Source: Alphaproteobacteria bacterium | Lineage (GTDB): Bacteria; Pseudomonadota; Alphaproteobacteria; Rs-D84 | Assembly (NCBI GenBank): GCA_024402715.1 | Contig: JAKSTF010000003.1 | Coordinates: 1 to 60,710, forward strand | Length of the DNA: 60,710 nucleotides | Reading direction: 5' to 3' | Part shown: positions 60,580-60,710 of the stretch, in pieces | Numbering within the stretch: position 1 is the first letter of the stretch | How the letters are laid out: every line of letters begins with the position of its first letter | Translations under genes and position numbers: made by a program | The notes under the pieces: model-generated | Seen by the model: only the letters and a program-made list of their open reading frames with translations | What the model was told of the DNA's origin: nothing | The model's database searches: none

Positions 60580-60607
60580 ATAATAGTGCACAAAATATAA
60601 AAGTCAA
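60580..60607 (-). promoter_or_regulatory. Promoter of the DUF2155 gene, leaderless type
   Basis: TTGACT (60602-60607) and TATTAT (60580-60585) are 16 bp apart on the minus strand, and 7 bp separate the -10 box from the ATG. Confidence 0.6.
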
Positions 60608-60612
60608 TTTAT

Positions 60613-60634
60613 AAACGCACCGAAAGGTGCGTTT
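60613..60634 (-). terminator. Terminator of the right-edge Cys-rich gene
   Basis: AAACGCACC, loop GAAA, GGTGCGTTT form a perfect 9-bp stem, 31 bp after the stop at 60665. Confidence 0.85.
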
Positions 60635-60664
60635 TTATATTATACGGATATTTTTGTTGTTATA

Positions 60665-60710
60665 TTACCATGCTGTATATCCGGCATTACATGTCCGAAC
60701 ACATTTCTTT
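60665..60710 (-). CDS. C-terminal end of another Cys-rich CNAGY protein, cut by window edge
   Basis: The last 14 codons are visible and read KKCVRTCNAGYTAW, then TAA. The CNAGY unit is the same as in the protein at the left edge, and a strong terminator follows. The rest lies outside the window, so nothing more can be said about length or start. Confidence 0.65.
   Translation of the reverse strand, partial: KKCVRTCNAGYTAW

Overview
The window reads as a chromosomal piece of an AT-rich alphaproteobacterium with a compact genome. It has a permuted two-piece tmRNA gene, a TrcR (DUF1013) cell-cycle regulator, a DUF2155 protein, an alphaproteobacterial-type AddA and an S16/RimM/TrmD/L19 operon. 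Rubrerythrin, a peroxiredoxin and many secreted Cys-rich 'CxAGY' proteins suggest a low-oxygen, probably host-associated uncultured lineage, for instance a gut alphaproteobacterium. That lifestyle and placement are inferences from gene content.

Layout. 1-7232 (all minus): a cut-off Cys-rich secreted protein, a repeat-bearing spacer, then a tail of three secreted proteins (394, 469 and 843 aa) and two unknown proteins behind rsmH. 7293-15157 (minus): dnaE-rsmH, rpsD, and the rpsP-rimM-trmD-rplS operon with two extra small Cys-containing genes. 15386-24968: tRNA-Gly with a copied 3' end, a LysM membrane protein, a PfkA-family kinase, gpmI, tRNA-Met, a Pif1-like helicase, and lon-tsaB-rimI in which Lon has lost its protease domain, followed by ssrA. 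24969-37484: obgE, rubrerythrin, a secreted protein with a Bacteroidota-like carboxypeptidase-regulatory domain, dnaK, rplY, rsmD, an alkyltransferase-like gene, a peroxiredoxin, ihfB, a fused accD-accA gene and an EF-hand membrane protein. 37583-44217: tRNA-Ser, a large unknown protein with a RelE/HigB-like head, cysS, trcR, rpoD and a small lipoprotein.

44548-48765 is the clearest accessory system. A GIY-YIG-like/DEAH helicase protein is followed by an N6-adenine methyltransferase whose catalytic (NPPY) half and AdoMet-binding (DPCCGTGN) half lie in separate genes in reversed order. The helicase and NPPY frames are separated only by an (AT)6 run: one extra AT unit would fuse them. This looks like a phase-variable restriction-modification or defence locus. 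48858-60710: a coiled-coil membrane protein, addA split into helicase and nuclease genes, an AT-rich gap, recN, xseA, a transglutaminase-like protein, tsaD, a DUF1460 amidase-like protein, DUF2155, and the tail of another Cys-rich secreted protein.

Two general features stand out. First, -35 boxes of the TTGCAA type recur at stable-RNA and housekeeping promoters. Second, seven genes (dnaE, lon, rsmD, atl, recN, the 168-aa gene at 57522-58028 and the DUF2155 gene) have a good -10 box only 6-10 nt before the start codon and no Shine-Dalgarno sequence, so leaderless mRNAs are likely. Domain calls come from reading the sequence by eye; no database search was run.
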